64,000 nucleotides of DNA from DLAJ01 sp023663615 (GTDB lineage Bacteria > Bacillota > Clostridia > Lachnospirales > Lachnospiraceae), in assembly GCA_023663615.1 (NCBI GenBank), contig JAMPHA010000005.1, positions 1 to 64,000 of the forward strand, in the 5' to 3' direction. The first letter of the stretch is position 1. Every line of letters starts with the position of its first letter. The notes under the pieces were generated by a model. That model saw only the letters and a list, made by a program, of their open reading frames with translations. It was not told the DNA's origin and made no database searches. The translations under genes and the position numbers were made by a program. Below are positions 26,258 to 35,203 of the stretch, in pieces.

Positions 26258-27395
26258 AACGGCGGAGCTGAAGGAAGGAATGCGGCTGGCGAGACCGATT
26301 TACAGCAAAGAGGGCGTTCTGTTGTATGAAAGAAATTCCAGACTGACCTCGCAGAGCATCAACTCCGTGAAGAATTTCGGGCTGATCGGTATTTTTATTT
26401 TAGAGCCCGCAGAGCCGGTGCCGCCGATGACAAAGGATGATATTGAGTTTGAGCGTTTCCAGACGATGAACGTCTATGCGATCGACGATGAGCTTAACAA
26501 GATCATTCAGACAAAGCGCGCCGCGAAGACGCAGGTGATCACGGCGAACGTGATCCGCGCCTACGGGCATTTGGATAAAAAGATCAATTTCGTGCAGAAT
26601 CTGCGCAGCAAAGAGGATTATGTGTGCAAGCATTCCCTCAATGTTGCGATTCTGTGCGCGATGATCACGCATGTGATGAATATGAAGATTGACGAGCAGC
26701 TTGACACGATCATTGCGGCGGTCGTGCACGACATCGGAAAGATGATGCTGGCAAAGACCAACCCCGGTATGTTGTCGGATGCGGAAGCTGTGGAACGGTT
26801 TGAACTGCAGGGATTTGATCTGATCGAAAAGACGTTCTCATCGAATCCGGGCGTGAAGCGTGTCTGTGTGCAGGCGCAGAAGATGCAGAGCAATTTTGAC
26901 AAAGGAATTTATAATCCCGATATTAAAATGGTGCAGGGAGCAAAAGTCCTTCTGGTTGCAAATGTATATGATGAAATGACGGCGATGCAGTTTGAGGGAG
27001 AGCCGGCGTCAGAGGTCCGTGCGCTTAGGCTGCTGTTGGAAAATCCCGAAGTATTTGATCCGGAAGTCGTGGAGGCGATGATCCAGTCCATCAATATTCT
27101 CGGAGCGGGAAGCTGTGTGGAATTGAATACAGGCGAAAAAGGGCTTGTTTTAGTGCAGAACAACGAGGATATTCTGCGTCCGATGATCCTGACCTTTGAC
27201 ACGAATATGATCGTCGATCTCAGCAACGAGCTGGCATATGGCGACATGGAGATCAAAGATATTATGAAGACGATGGACAACCGTTATGTGATCGATACAG
27301 AAGCGTTAAAGCGCAGCGGGTTCGCGTTTGAGGAGCCGGAATATGTGGAGGTTTCCGGTGGTGGCGAGGAGTATGTTCCGGGGCGTGATTTTTAA
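26244..27395 (+). CDS. Degenerate HD-GYP domain protein
   Basis: A 383-aa protein starting 14 nt inside sigK. After an N-terminal DUF3391-like segment (VKTAELKEGMRLARPIYSKE), the HD domain has KHSLNVAILC (His130) and VVHDIGKMMLA (His162-Asp163). The later parts of the metal site are gone: no His in the helix after GML, no HHE, and no GYP loop. NVYDEMTA keeps the last Asp. It probably has weak or no c-di-GMP hydrolysis and may act as a c-di-GMP receptor or partner of the pilus machinery encoded next to it (inference). Confidence 0.75.
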   Translation: MLFVKTAELKEGMRLARPIYSKEGVLLYERNSRLTSQSINSVKNFGLIGIFILEPAEPVPPMTKDDIEFERFQTMNVYAIDDELNKIIQTKRAAKTQVITANVIRAYGHLDKKINFVQNLRSKEDYVCKHSLNVAILCAMITHVMNMKIDEQLDTIIAAVVHDIGKMMLAKTNPGMLSDAEAVERFELQGFDLIEKTFSSNPGVKRVCVQAQKMQSNFDKGIYNPDIKMVQGAKVLLVANVYDEMTAMQFEGEPASEVRALRLLLENPEVFDPEVVEAMIQSINILGAGSCVELNTGEKGLVLVQNNEDILRPMILTFDTNMIVDLSNELAYGDMEIKDIMKTMDNRYVIDTEALKRSGFAFEEPEYVEVSGGGEEYVPGRDF

Positions 27396-27439
27396 GGCGC
27401 GTCCGGTTTCATTTTAAGAAGAAACGAGGGGAAACGGTA

Positions 27440-28501
27440 ATGGGAATCATTTCTGTGGAGGATGTACTGGCAAAGGCAAAGGAGGCGGGGGCGTCCGATG
27501 TACATATCACGGTCGGCGTGCCGCCGAAAATGCGTGTGAACGGCGACCTGATCACGATGGATTATGAGCGTATGCTTCCGCCGGATACGCATAGGGTAGT
27601 GGAGGACATTATGAGCGACTTTCAGCTCCAGCGTTTTGAGGAACGCGGCGAGTATGATATGTCTTTTTCCATCCCGAATATCGGACGGTATCGTGTCAAT
27701 GCGTATAAGCAGCGCGGTTCTGTGGCGGTTGCGCTCCGTCTGGTAGGAACCGAGATACCGGCGCCGGAATCCCTTGGCGTGCCGCCATCCGTTGTGGAAT
27801 TATCCCAGCGGAAAAGAGGACTGGTGCTCGTAACGGGACCGACGGGAAGCGGTAAGTCCACGACGCTTGCGGCGGTCATTGATAAGATCAACAATACGCG
27901 GGACGCGCATATCATCACGCTGGAGGACCCGATCGAGTATCTGCATTCCCATAAGCTTTCCATGGTGAACCAGCGCGAGATCGGTCTGGATACGCAGAGT
28001 TACGCCAACGCGCTGCGCGCTGCGCTCCGTGAGGATCCCGATGTGATCCTGGTCGGCGAGATGCGTGACTTTGATACGATCAGCGTCGCGATCACGGCGG
28101 CGGAGACCGGACACCTTGTTCTTTCCACGCTGCATACGATCGGCGCGGCGAGCACGGTCGATCGTGTGATCGACGTATTTCCGCCGCATCAGCAGCAGCA
28201 GATCCGTGTCCAGCTCTCCAACGTCATCGAGGCGGTCGTATCCCAGCAGCTCATTCCGACTGCGGACGGCAGGAGCCGCGTGGCGGCGTTTGAGGTCATG
28301 CACGCCAATCATGCCGTGCGCAACCTGATCCGCGAAGGCAAATCCCATCAGCTCGTATCCGTCATGCAGACGAACCGCAAAATGGGGATGATCACAATGG
28401 ATGAGGCGATCCAGCAGCTTTATATGGAAGGAAGGATCACGCGCGAGATGGCGATCCAGTTTGCGACCGATCCCGACGGCATGTCCATGAAGCTGATGTA
28501 G
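27440..28501 (+). CDS. pilT: Type IV pilus retraction ATPase PilT
   Basis: A 353-aa hexameric motor ATPase that pulls pili back for twitching and DNA uptake. Features: ASDVHITVGVPPKMRVNG (N-terminal PAS-like domain), Walker A GPTGSGKSTT (from residue 133), Asp box IITLEDPIEYLH, Walker B DPDVILVGEMRD, His box STLHTIGAASTVDRVID, and the PilT-specific AVRNLIREGK. GAGGGGAAA precedes ATG. It follows the HD-GYP gene after 44 nt and probably shares its transcript. No pilin gene is nearby. Confidence 0.95.
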   Translation: MGIISVEDVLAKAKEAGASDVHITVGVPPKMRVNGDLITMDYERMLPPDTHRVVEDIMSDFQLQRFEERGEYDMSFSIPNIGRYRVNAYKQRGSVAVALRLVGTEIPAPESLGVPPSVVELSQRKRGLVLVTGPTGSGKSTTLAAVIDKINNTRDAHIITLEDPIEYLHSHKLSMVNQREIGLDTQSYANALRAALREDPDVILVGEMRDFDTISVAITAAETGHLVLSTLHTIGAASTVDRVIDVFPPHQQQQIRVQLSNVIEAVVSQQLIPTADGRSRVAAFEVMHANHAVRNLIREGKSHQLVSVMQTNRKMGMITMDEAIQQLYMEGRITREMAIQFATDPDGMSMKLM

Positions 28502-28556
28502 GGCGCGGGCAAAGGCATAACGGCAAAATAAATACATAACAGATCATATGAACGTT

Positions 28557-28596
28557 CCGGCAGTCTCTCTGCGGACTGCCGGACAGACTCTTTTTT
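28557..28596 (+). terminator. Terminator after pilT
   Basis: Stem CCGGCAGTC (28557-28565) / GACTGCCGG (28574-28582), 8-nt loop, then a T-rich run from 28591. A second small hairpin with T tail (AACATG/CATGTT, about 28600-28621) follows. Confidence 0.75.
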
Positions 28597-28698
28597 CTAA
28601 AACATGTTTTCGGCATGTTTTTCTCAAACGGCAGTTCGCCGACATTTTCAACTGGTATTTTCTTACAAAACAAAAAAACGAAAAGGAGGAACGATGGT

Positions 28699-30243
28699 AT
28701 GTTTACGACAACTTTATCGGGGGGACTAAGCGGGATTGAAAGTTACCTTGTCCGCGTGGAGGTGGATACGGCGCAGAGTCTTCCGGGCTTTGACATGGTA
28801 GGACTGCTTGGCAGCGAGGTGCGGGAGGCGAGAGAGCGCGTCCGCGTTGCGCTCAAAAATACGGGTATCCGTATGCCGCCGGTCCGTATCACCGTCAATC
28901 TTTCACCGGCAGACGTGCGGAAAGAGGGAACGGCGTTTGATCTGCCGATCGCGGTGGGCGTTTTGACCTCCCTTAAGCTTGTGCCGGAAGAGAGCACAAA
29001 AAACATCCTCTTTTTGGGAGAACTCGGATTAAACGGGGAGATCAAGCCGGTGCGCGGTGTTCTGCCGGTCATGCTCGCGGCAAGAGAACAGGGGATCGCC
29101 TGCTGCGTCGTGCCAAAAGAAAACGAGCAGGAGGCGTGCGTGGTGCAGGGGATGCAGGTGATCGGCGCCCGAAGCTTAGAACAGCTCCGCGCGCATTTGT
29201 GCGCGCCGCCCGGTGAGCGGAACGGGCGGCTTGCCTATGCAAAAAGAAAGTCCGCGCCGGAGTGTGACGTGGGGCAGGAGCTGGATTTTGCCGACGTCAA
29301 CGGACAGCCTGCCGTTCGCAGAGCCGTTGAGATCGCGGCGGCAGGCTTTCATCACCTCATGCTGATCGGACCGCCCGGTTCGGGTAAGACCATGATTGCA
29401 AAAAGGATTCCATCCGTTCTCCCTCCGCTTTCCTTTGAGGAAAGTCTGGAGGTCTCTAAAATCTACAGCGTATCGGGGCTGCTTCACGCAGGGGAAGCGC
29501 TCGTCACAAAACGTCCGTTTTTAAGTCCGCACCATACCATTTCCAAATACGCGTTGATCGGTGGCGGCAGAGTGCCGCTTCCGGGGGCTATCAGTCTGGC
29601 GCACAGGGGTGTCCTGTTTCTGGATGAATTTCCGGAATTTGGCAGGGATGTCATCGACCTGATGCGTCAGCCGCTCGAAGATAAACAGGTGCATATTGCA
29701 AGAAGCTGTGCGAGCTATACCTATCCGGCGGATTTTATGCTGGTGGCGGCGCTCAATCCATGTCCGTGCGGTTATTATCCCGACCGTAACCGGTGCCGCT
29801 GCGCGCCGGGAGAGATCCGGCGTTATCTATCCCGCATTTCAGGACCGATCTTAGACCGGATCGATCTCTGCGTCGAGGCGCCGCGCCTTTCGATCGGAGA
29901 GATTTCCGCAGAGCGGAAAAATGAAAGCTCCGCCGCGATCAGGGAGCGTGTCATGGCGGCGAGGGAGCGGCAGGAGCATCGGTTCCGGGGCACGCCGTAC
30001 CACTTTAATACGGATCTTGGCGCGGGAGAACTGAAACGCTATGTGCCGCTTGGGGCGGCGCAGCAGAAATTACTGGAACAGATTTTTCGGACAATGAATT
30101 TAAGCGCGAGAGCGTATCATCGTGTGATCCGCCTTGCCCGTACCATCGCCGATCTGGATGGGAGCGGGGACGTACTGGAGCGCCATATCAGCGAGGCGGC
30201 GTGCTACCGTGTGATGGACGTAAACGACTGGACATTGGATTAG
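28699..30243 (+). CDS. comM: ComM/YifB-type Mg-chelatase-like AAA+ ATPase
   Basis: A 514-aa protein. The N-terminal ChlI fold has SYLVRVEVDTAQSLPGFDMVG and ITVNLSPADVRKEG; Walker A is GPPGSGKTM (from residue 224), Walker B is LFLDEFPEF, and the C-terminal helical domain has RAYHRVIRLARTIADL. ComM is a hexameric helicase that drives branch migration during natural transformation. The start is the ATG at 28699, 8 nt after AAAGGAGGA. It lies 12 nt before dprA, so the two competence-type genes form an operon. Confidence 0.93.
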   Translation: MFTTTLSGGLSGIESYLVRVEVDTAQSLPGFDMVGLLGSEVREARERVRVALKNTGIRMPPVRITVNLSPADVRKEGTAFDLPIAVGVLTSLKLVPEESTKNILFLGELGLNGEIKPVRGVLPVMLAAREQGIACCVVPKENEQEACVVQGMQVIGARSLEQLRAHLCAPPGERNGRLAYAKRKSAPECDVGQELDFADVNGQPAVRRAVEIAAAGFHHLMLIGPPGSGKTMIAKRIPSVLPPLSFEESLEVSKIYSVSGLLHAGEALVTKRPFLSPHHTISKYALIGGGRVPLPGAISLAHRGVLFLDEFPEFGRDVIDLMRQPLEDKQVHIARSCASYTYPADFMLVAALNPCPCGYYPDRNRCRCAPGEIRRYLSRISGPILDRIDLCVEAPRLSIGEISAERKNESSAAIRERVMAARERQEHRFRGTPYHFNTDLGAGELKRYVPLGAAQQKLLEQIFRTMNLSARAYHRVIRLARTIADLDGSGDVLERHISEAACYRVMDVNDWTLD

Positions 30244-30255
30244 GAGGAACAGAAT

Positions 30256-31416
30256 ATGGGTTTACATAATATAGAAAATAACAACTGTACAGAAAAAGGA
30301 GAACTTTCAAAGACAATCTACGCGTCATGGCTCAACCGTATCCCATCCATCGGAACGGTCAGCGCCAACCGTCTGCTGAATGAATACGGGAGCGCCGAAC
30401 AGATTTACCGCCTGCCGGAAAAGGAAGTCGCGCGGCTTACAGAGCGTAAGCTGCTCACGGCGGCGCAGACGGACAAACTGCGCGAATGGAAAGCGGATTC
30501 CCGATATGAGCCGCATCGGCTTTACGGGGAGATGACCGCGCAGGGGATCCGCGTTGTTTTTTATGAAGATGAGGAGTATCCGAAGCGGCTGCGGAACATT
30601 CCGGAACCGCCAAGGATGCTTTATGTGAAGGGGGACGTGCCGGTGGAGGAAAAGCCGAGCGTCAGTATCGTCGGTGCGCGGCTCTGTTCTGACTACGGAA
30701 GATATACAACGCGCAGGTTCGCGTCCGCGCTTGCGGAGGCGGGCGTTCAGGTGACCAGCGGCATGGCGCTCGGCATTGACGGCATCAGCCATAAGGCGGC
30801 GATGGAGGCAGGCGGCAGGACGTTTGCCGTGCTTGGGTGCGGCGTGGACGTCTGCTATCCGATACAAAACAGGGAGATTTATGAACGGATACCGGCGCAG
30901 GGCGGTATTTTATCGGAATATCCGCCCGGCACGGCGCCGTGCGCAGGGCTTTTTCCGCGGCGGAACCGTATCATCAGCGGGCTTGCGGATGTATTGCTCG
31001 TGATCGAGGCGCGTAAAAAGAGCGGCACGCTCATTACCGTGGATGCGGCGTTGGAGCAGGGAAAGGAGGTCTATGCCCTGCCGGGGCGGGTGACGGACGC
31101 CTTAAGCGGCGGCTGTAACGCGCTGATCGCGCAGGGCGCGGGAATCGCGACATCGCCAAAGCAGCTGTTGGAAGCGCTCGCCGATGCGTTCGGTCATGAA
31201 ATCATTCTGCCCACAAAGAATACGGAACCGGGACAGGCGCATTTCGAAAACGCGATTGATGCTCTTTTATCGGAGGAAGGACAGACGTTTGACATGTTGA
31301 TGAGCCGGAGCGCGCTTGCGCCGAGCGTATTTTCCGCGGCGCTTATGCAGCTTTGCGTGAGCGGGCGCGCCGTATGCAGACAGGGAAGATATTACAGGAA
31401 GGATGCGGAGGAGTAG
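30256..31416 (+). CDS. dprA: DNA-processing protein A
   Basis: A 386-aa protein that loads RecA on incoming single-stranded DNA. N-terminal HhH/SAM-like region (LNRIPSIGTVSANRLLNEYG), Rossmann core (VSIVGARLCSDYG, SGMALGIDGISHKAA, FPRRNRIISGLADVLLVIEA, SGTLITVDAALEQG), and C-terminal winged helix. AGGAGGAA precedes ATG. In Firmicutes dprA is commonly followed directly by topA; here a phage-like fragment lies between them. Confidence 0.95.
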   Translation: MGLHNIENNNCTEKGELSKTIYASWLNRIPSIGTVSANRLLNEYGSAEQIYRLPEKEVARLTERKLLTAAQTDKLREWKADSRYEPHRLYGEMTAQGIRVVFYEDEEYPKRLRNIPEPPRMLYVKGDVPVEEKPSVSIVGARLCSDYGRYTTRRFASALAEAGVQVTSGMALGIDGISHKAAMEAGGRTFAVLGCGVDVCYPIQNREIYERIPAQGGILSEYPPGTAPCAGLFPRRNRIISGLADVLLVIEARKKSGTLITVDAALEQGKEVYALPGRVTDALSGGCNALIAQGAGIATSPKQLLEALADAFGHEIILPTKNTEPGQAHFENAIDALLSEEGQTFDMLMSRSALAPSVFSAALMQLCVSGRAVCRQGRYYRKDAEE

Positions 31417-32028
31417 GGGGGAGTCTATACGAAGGACAGGTTTTTTACGAACGGGAGGCAGGAGAGCTTTCAGGAGCAAATAGAACGGTATGATCGCCAC
31501 AAAATGGCATCAAATGAATATATACAGATCAGTGATACGCCCCGGAGCCTGTTGATGCTGGGAGTGAAGAATCTGCCGATTGTCATGAAGCAAAGGACAC
31601 TTTCTAAGTGTATGAGAGAGGCAAAAGGGAGTAGAAGCGGACACGGTCTTTCCCGAAAATTGATTGAAAAAATTCCTGTATTGATAGAAAACCCGGCATT
31701 GATCGTAGATGAACTGGACCGGGGATCGTATGCGCTCATTTTCGATGAATGCGATGCCGGGAAGCGTCCGTTATTGCTCGCGATTCATTTAGAACAGCAG
31801 ATACACGGAAAAAAGATTCACGAGATCGCCAGTTTTTATGGACGGGAGCGTGCAGGAGATTATTTACAGAAAAAGGAGACGGTCTATATTTGGAACATAG
31901 AAAAAGCCAAACATTTGTCTCGTTTTCTCGGGTTACAATTACCCACGGCGTGGACAAATCTTGACTTTATGTGTACCATAACGCAAAAGAAGGGATATGT
32001 CAAGGAGCAAAATCAGAAAAATTCCTGA
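31417..32028 (+). pseudogene. 5'-truncated MuF-C/PBECR-like phage or ICE protein fragment
   Basis: The frame is open from just after the dprA stop (…FFTNGRQESFQEQIERYDRHK) into a 174-residue ORF from ATG 31504 (MASNEYIQISDTPRSLLMLG; KNLPIVMKQRTLSKCMREA; HGLSRKLIEKIPVLIENPAL; HEIASFYGRE; TVYIWNIEKAKHLSR). The order 'G-D-TP..L..LG...LPI', 'HGLS...L..IP.L..NPA', 'A.HL', 'I.S.YG', 'YI....KA' fits the C-terminal domain of large polyvalent phage/ICE proteins. The coding pattern upstream of 31504 has no start codon, so the N-terminal part has been lost. It could still be expressed from 31504 as a small protein. Confidence 0.5.
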
Positions 32029-32180
32029 TAAAATTTTTCTAATTTTTCAAAATTCCCTTGAAACAACATAAAATTTGGTGTATAGTCGTACGCGTTACTT
32101 CTTATATTAGTAGGGACAACGGGGTAACAAGTCTTCCGCTGACTTACGGGAGACGCAGGAAACGGAACAGGGGAAAACAA

Positions 32181-34181
32181 ATGGCAAAAAATCTGGTAAT
32201 CGTGGAGTCGCCTGCCAAGGTGAAGACCATCAAAAAATTTCTTGGAACGAATTATGAGGTCATGGCGAGCAACGGACATGTCAGGGATCTTCCGAAAAGC
32301 AGACTTGGCGTGGACGTGGACAACGGCTATGAACCGCAGTACATCACGATCAGGGGAAAAGGCGATATTCTTGCAAATTTAAGAAAAGAAGTCAAAAAAG
32401 CAGATAAGATCTATCTCGCGACCGACCCCGACCGGGAGGGCGAGGCGATCTCCTGGCATCTGATCGCCGCGCTCAAACTGGAAAATAAAAAGGTTTACCG
32501 CATCACATTCAATGAGATCACCAAGAATGCGGTCAAAGAATCCTTAAAGCATCCGCGGGAGATCGACTTGGATCTGGTGGACGCGCAGCAGGCGCGCCGC
32601 TGTCTGGACCGTATGGTAGGCTACCGCATATCGCCGCTGCTCTGGGCGAAAGTAAAACGCGGCTTAAGCGCGGGGCGCGTGCAGTCTGTCGCGCTTCGTA
32701 TCGTCAGTGACCGCGAGGATGAGATCAACGCTTTTGTACCGGAGGAATACTGGTCCCTGGACGCGATTCTTGCCGTTGCAGGTGAAAGAAGGCAGCTTTT
32801 TGCCAGATTTTACGGGGACAAAAACGGAAAGATCGACATCCGCTCCAAAGAGGAGATGGAGACGATCACGAAGGCGCTCAAAGGCGCAGAGTATCAGGTG
32901 GATGAGGTGAAAAAAGGCGAACGGGTCAAGAAGCCGCCCATGCCGTTTACGACGTCCACACTTCAACAGGAAGCGAGCAAGGTGCTGAACTTTTCTACTG
33001 CGAAGACCATGCGGCTCGCGCAGCAGCTTTATGAGGGCGTTGACATGAAAGGCGCAGGTACGGCAGGACTCATTACCTATCTGCGTACCGATTCCACGCG
33101 CGTATCCGAGGAAGCGGCGCGCGCGGCATACGATTATATCGAGGAACAGTACGGAAGCGCGTATAACCGGAAAGACGACGGGAAAGAAAAAAAGAACGAT
33201 AAAAAAATACAGGATGCGCATGAGGCGATCCGGCCGACGGAACTGACCCGTACACCGGCGTCATTAAAAGACTCCCTCCCGCGCGATCTGTTCCGGCTTT
33301 ATCAGCTCATTTGGAGACGGTTTGTTGCGAGCCGGATGGCGCCTGCGCGCTATGAGACGACCTCCGTACGGATCGCGGCGGGGGACTACCGCTTTACCGT
33401 TTCTGCGTCAAAGCTTGTTTTTGACGGATTTTTAAGCGTATATGTGCAGGAGGACGAGGAAAAAGAAGACAACAACATGTTGATGAAGAGCTTAGACCGC
33501 AGCTCGAAGCTGGCGTTTGTGCAGTTTGACGAAAAGCAGCACTTTACCCAGCCGCCGGCGCATTATACGGAGGCGACGCTCGTGCGTGCGCTGGAGGAAC
33601 TCGGCATCGGAAGACCGAGCACCTATGCGCCGACGATCACGACCATTCTTGCGCGCCACTATGTCGCAAAAGAAAATAAGAATCTCTATGTGACCGAGCT
33701 TGGCGAAGTCGTCAACAATATGATGAAAGAAGCGTTTCCGACCATTGTGGATGTGAATTTCACAGCGAATATGGAGACATTGCTCGACGGTATCGAGGAA
33801 GGAAATGTCAATTGGAAAACCGTTATCTCTAATTTTTATCCCGATTTAGACGAGGCGGTAAAGCAGGCGGAGCAGGAGCTTTCCGAAGTAGAGATCGCGG
33901 ACGAGGAATCGGACGAAGAATGCGAGCTGTGCGGAAGAAAGATGGTCATCAAATACGGACCGCACGGCAAATTCCTTGCCTGTCCGGGATTTCCGGAGTG
34001 CCGGAACACGAAACCGTATTTTGAAAAGATCGGCGTTCCGTGTCCGAAGTGCGGAAAGGATCTAGTGATCAAGCGCACGCGCAAGGGAAGAAAATATTAC
34101 GGCTGTCTCGGTTATCCGGACTGCGATTTCATGTCATGGCAGAAGCCGGAGGGATCGGATGCGCGCATGAATCTTCACTGA
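32181..34181 (+). CDS. topA: DNA topoisomerase I
   Basis: A 666-aa type IA enzyme that relaxes negative supercoils. TOPRIM domain (NLVIVESPAKVKTI; ATDPDREGEAISWHL) and active-site Tyr300 in GLITYLRTDSTR, with GIGRPSTYAPTI further on. Two C-terminal zinc fingers (CELCGRKM...CPGFPEC and CPKCGKDL...CLGYPDC). ATG 32181 follows AGGGGAAAA; a longer in-frame start at 32058 adds unlikely residues. Confidence 0.96.
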   Translation: MAKNLVIVESPAKVKTIKKFLGTNYEVMASNGHVRDLPKSRLGVDVDNGYEPQYITIRGKGDILANLRKEVKKADKIYLATDPDREGEAISWHLIAALKLENKKVYRITFNEITKNAVKESLKHPREIDLDLVDAQQARRCLDRMVGYRISPLLWAKVKRGLSAGRVQSVALRIVSDREDEINAFVPEEYWSLDAILAVAGERRQLFARFYGDKNGKIDIRSKEEMETITKALKGAEYQVDEVKKGERVKKPPMPFTTSTLQQEASKVLNFSTAKTMRLAQQLYEGVDMKGAGTAGLITYLRTDSTRVSEEAARAAYDYIEEQYGSAYNRKDDGKEKKNDKKIQDAHEAIRPTELTRTPASLKDSLPRDLFRLYQLIWRRFVASRMAPARYETTSVRIAAGDYRFTVSASKLVFDGFLSVYVQEDEEKEDNNMLMKSLDRSSKLAFVQFDEKQHFTQPPAHYTEATLVRALEELGIGRPSTYAPTITTILARHYVAKENKNLYVTELGEVVNNMMKEAFPTIVDVNFTANMETLLDGIEEGNVNWKTVISNFYPDLDEAVKQAEQELSEVEIADEESDEECELCGRKMVIKYGPHGKFLACPGFPECRNTKPYFEKIGVPCPKCGKDLVIKRTRKGRKYYGCLGYPDCDFMSWQKPEGSDARMNLH

Positions 34182-34197
34182 ATAGTGGACAAAAATC

Positions 34198-34236
34198 AAG
34201 CCTTATGCTACAATTATCGTGCATAAGGCTTTTTTG
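34198..34236 (+). terminator. topA terminator
   Basis: Perfect 11-bp stem AAGCCTTATGC (34198-34208) / GCATAAGGCTT (34221-34231), 12-nt loop, followed by T5. Confidence 0.92.
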
Positions 34237-34246
34237 TCTGAAAATT
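34232..34246 (+). promoter_or_regulatory. Possible CodY box before codY
   Basis: TTTTGTCTGAAAATT matches 12 of 15 positions of the CodY consensus AATTTTCWGAAAATT and lies 34 nt before the codY start. This would fit autoregulation. The match overlaps the T tail of the topA terminator, which weakens it. Confidence 0.35.
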
Positions 34247-34279
34247 TAGCGAGATGTGGCAAAAGATGAGGAGAGTATC

Positions 34280-35074
34280 ATGAGTAGTGTACAATTGCTG
34301 GATAAAACAAGAAAGATCGGCAAGCTGTTACATAACAACAATTCCAGCAAGGTTGTGTTCAGCGATATTTGCAACGTGATGCAGGATATTTTACAGTCCA
34401 ACGTGCTTGTAATCAGCAGAAAAGGAAAAGTGCTCGGCATCGGGCATTATCCGGGGATCGAGAATATTACCGAGCTGATCGTGGGAGAAGTCGGCAGATT
34501 TATCGATACGCTTCTAAACGAGCGCATGCTTTCCGTACTCTCGACAAAAGAAAACGTCAATCTGGAAACATTGGGTTTCGAGGGGATCGACACGACGCGT
34601 TTCCAGGGGATCATCACGCCGATCGAGATCGCCGGAGAGCGGCTTGGCACATTGTTTTTGTATAAGAGTGACGGCGCATACGATATAGACGATATTATTT
34701 TATGCGAATACGGTTCGACCGTTGTCGGCTTGGAAATGCTGCGCTCCGTCAACGAAGAAAATGCGGAGGAGGTGCGCAAGACGCAGGTCGTGCGCTCCGC
34801 GATCAATACACTCTCGACGTCGGAGCAGGAGGCGGTCGTTCATATTTTCGACGAGCTCGGCGGCATGGAAGGGATTCTGGTCGCGAGCAAGATCGCGGAC
34901 CGCGTCGGCATCACGCGTTCCGTTATCGTTAATGCACTGCGCAAGTTTGAGAGCGCGGGCGTGATCGAGTCGCGTTCGTCGGGGATGAAGGGCACTTATA
35001 TCCGCGTGCTGAACGACGTGGTATTTGACGAGATCCGCGAGCTGAAAGGCAGCAGGCAGGGCGGACTGCATTGA
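34280..35074 (+). CDS. codY: GTP- and branched-chain amino acid-responsive repressor CodY
   Basis: A 264-aa regulator. GAF domain at the N-terminus (LLDKTRKIGKLLHNNNSSKV; GFEGIDTTRFQGIITPI binds branched-chain amino acids), and a winged HTH at the C-terminus (GILVASKIADRVGITRSVIV, NALRKFESAGVIESRSSGMK). CodY shuts down amino-acid uptake, competence and virulence genes when nutrients are plentiful. ATG 34280 follows GAGGAG; in-frame 34256 is less likely. It sits between topA and the pilus genes. Confidence 0.96.
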   Translation: MSSVQLLDKTRKIGKLLHNNNSSKVVFSDICNVMQDILQSNVLVISRKGKVLGIGHYPGIENITELIVGEVGRFIDTLLNERMLSVLSTKENVNLETLGFEGIDTTRFQGIITPIEIAGERLGTLFLYKSDGAYDIDDIILCEYGSTVVGLEMLRSVNEENAEEVRKTQVVRSAINTLSTSEQEAVVHIFDELGGMEGILVASKIADRVGITRSVIVNALRKFESAGVIESRSSGMKGTYIRVLNDVVFDEIRELKGSRQGGLH

Positions 35075-35090
35075 GGATCTGCAAAAGCTA

Positions 35091-35119
35091 TGGAAAAAGC
35101 AGGAGTAATGTGCTATAAT
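35091..35119 (+). promoter_or_regulatory. Candidate promoter for pilB-pilC
   Basis: TGGAAA (35091-35096), 17 bp, TATAAT (35114-35119); perfect -10 and weak -35, 85 nt before pilB. Confidence 0.5.
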
Positions 35120-35203
35120 AAAAAACAGGTTTTGAGCGTTTCCTAACAGCATAGCCGTCGGCTTTACTGTTACAAAAATTTTATACATAAAGCAGGGTTT
35201 CAT

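Noticed and set aside
32031..32060. CodY box before topA (AATTTTTCAAAATTC)
   Set aside because: Only about 10 of 15 positions match and the region is generally A/T-rich.
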